The notes under the pieces are model-generated. The model worked only from the letters and a program-made list of their open reading frames with translations. It did not search any database and had not been told where the DNA came from. A program made the position numbers and the translations under genes. A DNA stretch of 6,373 bases from Comamonadaceae bacterium. Lineage in GTDB: Bacteria; Pseudomonadota; Gammaproteobacteria; Burkholderiales; Burkholderiaceae_C. Each line of letters starts with the position of its first letter. Positions within the stretch are counted from its first letter, which is position 1. The stretch covers positions 1-6,373 of the forward strand of contig CANCCE010000159.1 of NCBI GenBank assembly GCA_947374505.1, in the 5' to 3' direction. Positions 6,332-6,373 of the stretch are shown piece by piece.

Positions 6332-6348
6332 GGCCGCGACGCCTACAA
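6327..6348. repeat. Perfect 8-bp inverted repeat, candidate operator upstream of manB
   Basis: TTGTAGGC at 6327-6334 and GCCTACAA at 6341-6348 are perfect reverse complements separated by six bases (CGCGAC). The arm nearer manB overlaps the candidate -10 element, so a dimeric protein bound here would block RNA polymerase. The centre-to-centre distance of the arms is 14 bp. No T tract follows on either strand, so a terminator is unlikely. The repeat is seen directly; its role as an operator is inferred from position. Confidence 0.6.
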
Positions 6349-6358
6349 ACACAGCAGG

Positions 6359-6369
6359 ACAAGACGCCG
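6359..6369. repeat. 11-bp direct repeat, copy distal to manB
   Basis: This is the second exact copy of ACAAGACGCCG, upstream of the candidate manB promoter. With the copy at 6304-6314 it brackets the 8-bp inverted repeat. The window ends four bases later, so further copies upstream cannot be excluded. Confidence 0.5.
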
Positions 6370-6373
6370 CCAC

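Noticed and set aside
5652..6332. 226-codon open frame on the plus strand opposite manB
   Set aside because: It is antisense to the well-supported manB frame, and its translation has a His/Arg-rich composition with no recognisable domain.
6327..6348. Inverted repeat as a rho-independent terminator
   Set aside because: Neither strand has a run of T after the stem, and the position overlaps a promoter-like hexamer directly ahead of manB.
6327..6348. Inverted repeat as a HexR site
   Set aside because: The Pseudomonas HexR site, as I recall it, is TTGT-N7/8-ACAA. Here the TTGT and ACAA are 14 bases apart, so the spacing does not fit.
6279..6362. Upstream extension of manB by 28 residues
   Set aside because: The region carries the candidate promoter and repeats, and the added residues are Arg/Cys-rich and unlike the family. 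MHVTPSIFKAYDIRG is the normal start.

Overview
This window looks like ordinary core chromosome of a betaproteobacterium. The order Burkholderiales is likely, and a Comamonadaceae-type genome (Rhodoferax, Polaromonas or Limnohabitans-like) is the best guess. That placement rests on protein character and gene order recalled from such genomes, not on a database search. Base composition looks moderately GC-rich (not computed). No insertion sequence, phage gene, tRNA, rRNA or CRISPR array is visible.

Plus strand, 1-3518: the window opens with the last 28 codons of a glutaryl-CoA dehydrogenase (gcdH). An ElyC-type DUF218 inner-membrane protein (117-896) follows. After a 165-bp gap come three closely spaced co-directional genes: a divergent protein-L-isoaspartate methyltransferase-like protein (1062-1751), a single-domain rhodanese (1773-2126) and a TolC-family outer-membrane efflux channel (2175-3518).

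Minus strand, 3520-6278: waaA (Kdo transferase, 3520-4869) lies tail-to-tail with tolC, with one base between the stop codons. It is preceded by a manB/algC-type phosphomannomutase/phosphoglucomutase (4893-6278). The 23-bp gap between them suggests one manB-waaA transcription unit. Its upstream region (6279-6373) holds a good -10 hexamer overlapped by a perfect 8-bp inverted repeat, with an 11-bp direct repeat on either side.

Most of the genes concern the cell envelope: ElyC (envelope biogenesis), TolC (outer-membrane export), ManB (hexose-1-phosphate supply for surface glycans and LPS core) and WaaA (Kdo addition to lipid A). No new defence or mobile system is visible. The points most worth a second look are the altered active-site motif of the methyltransferase-like protein and its linkage to rhodanese and tolC, the operator-like structure in front of manB, and a repeat-encoded Thr/Ser loop in TolC.
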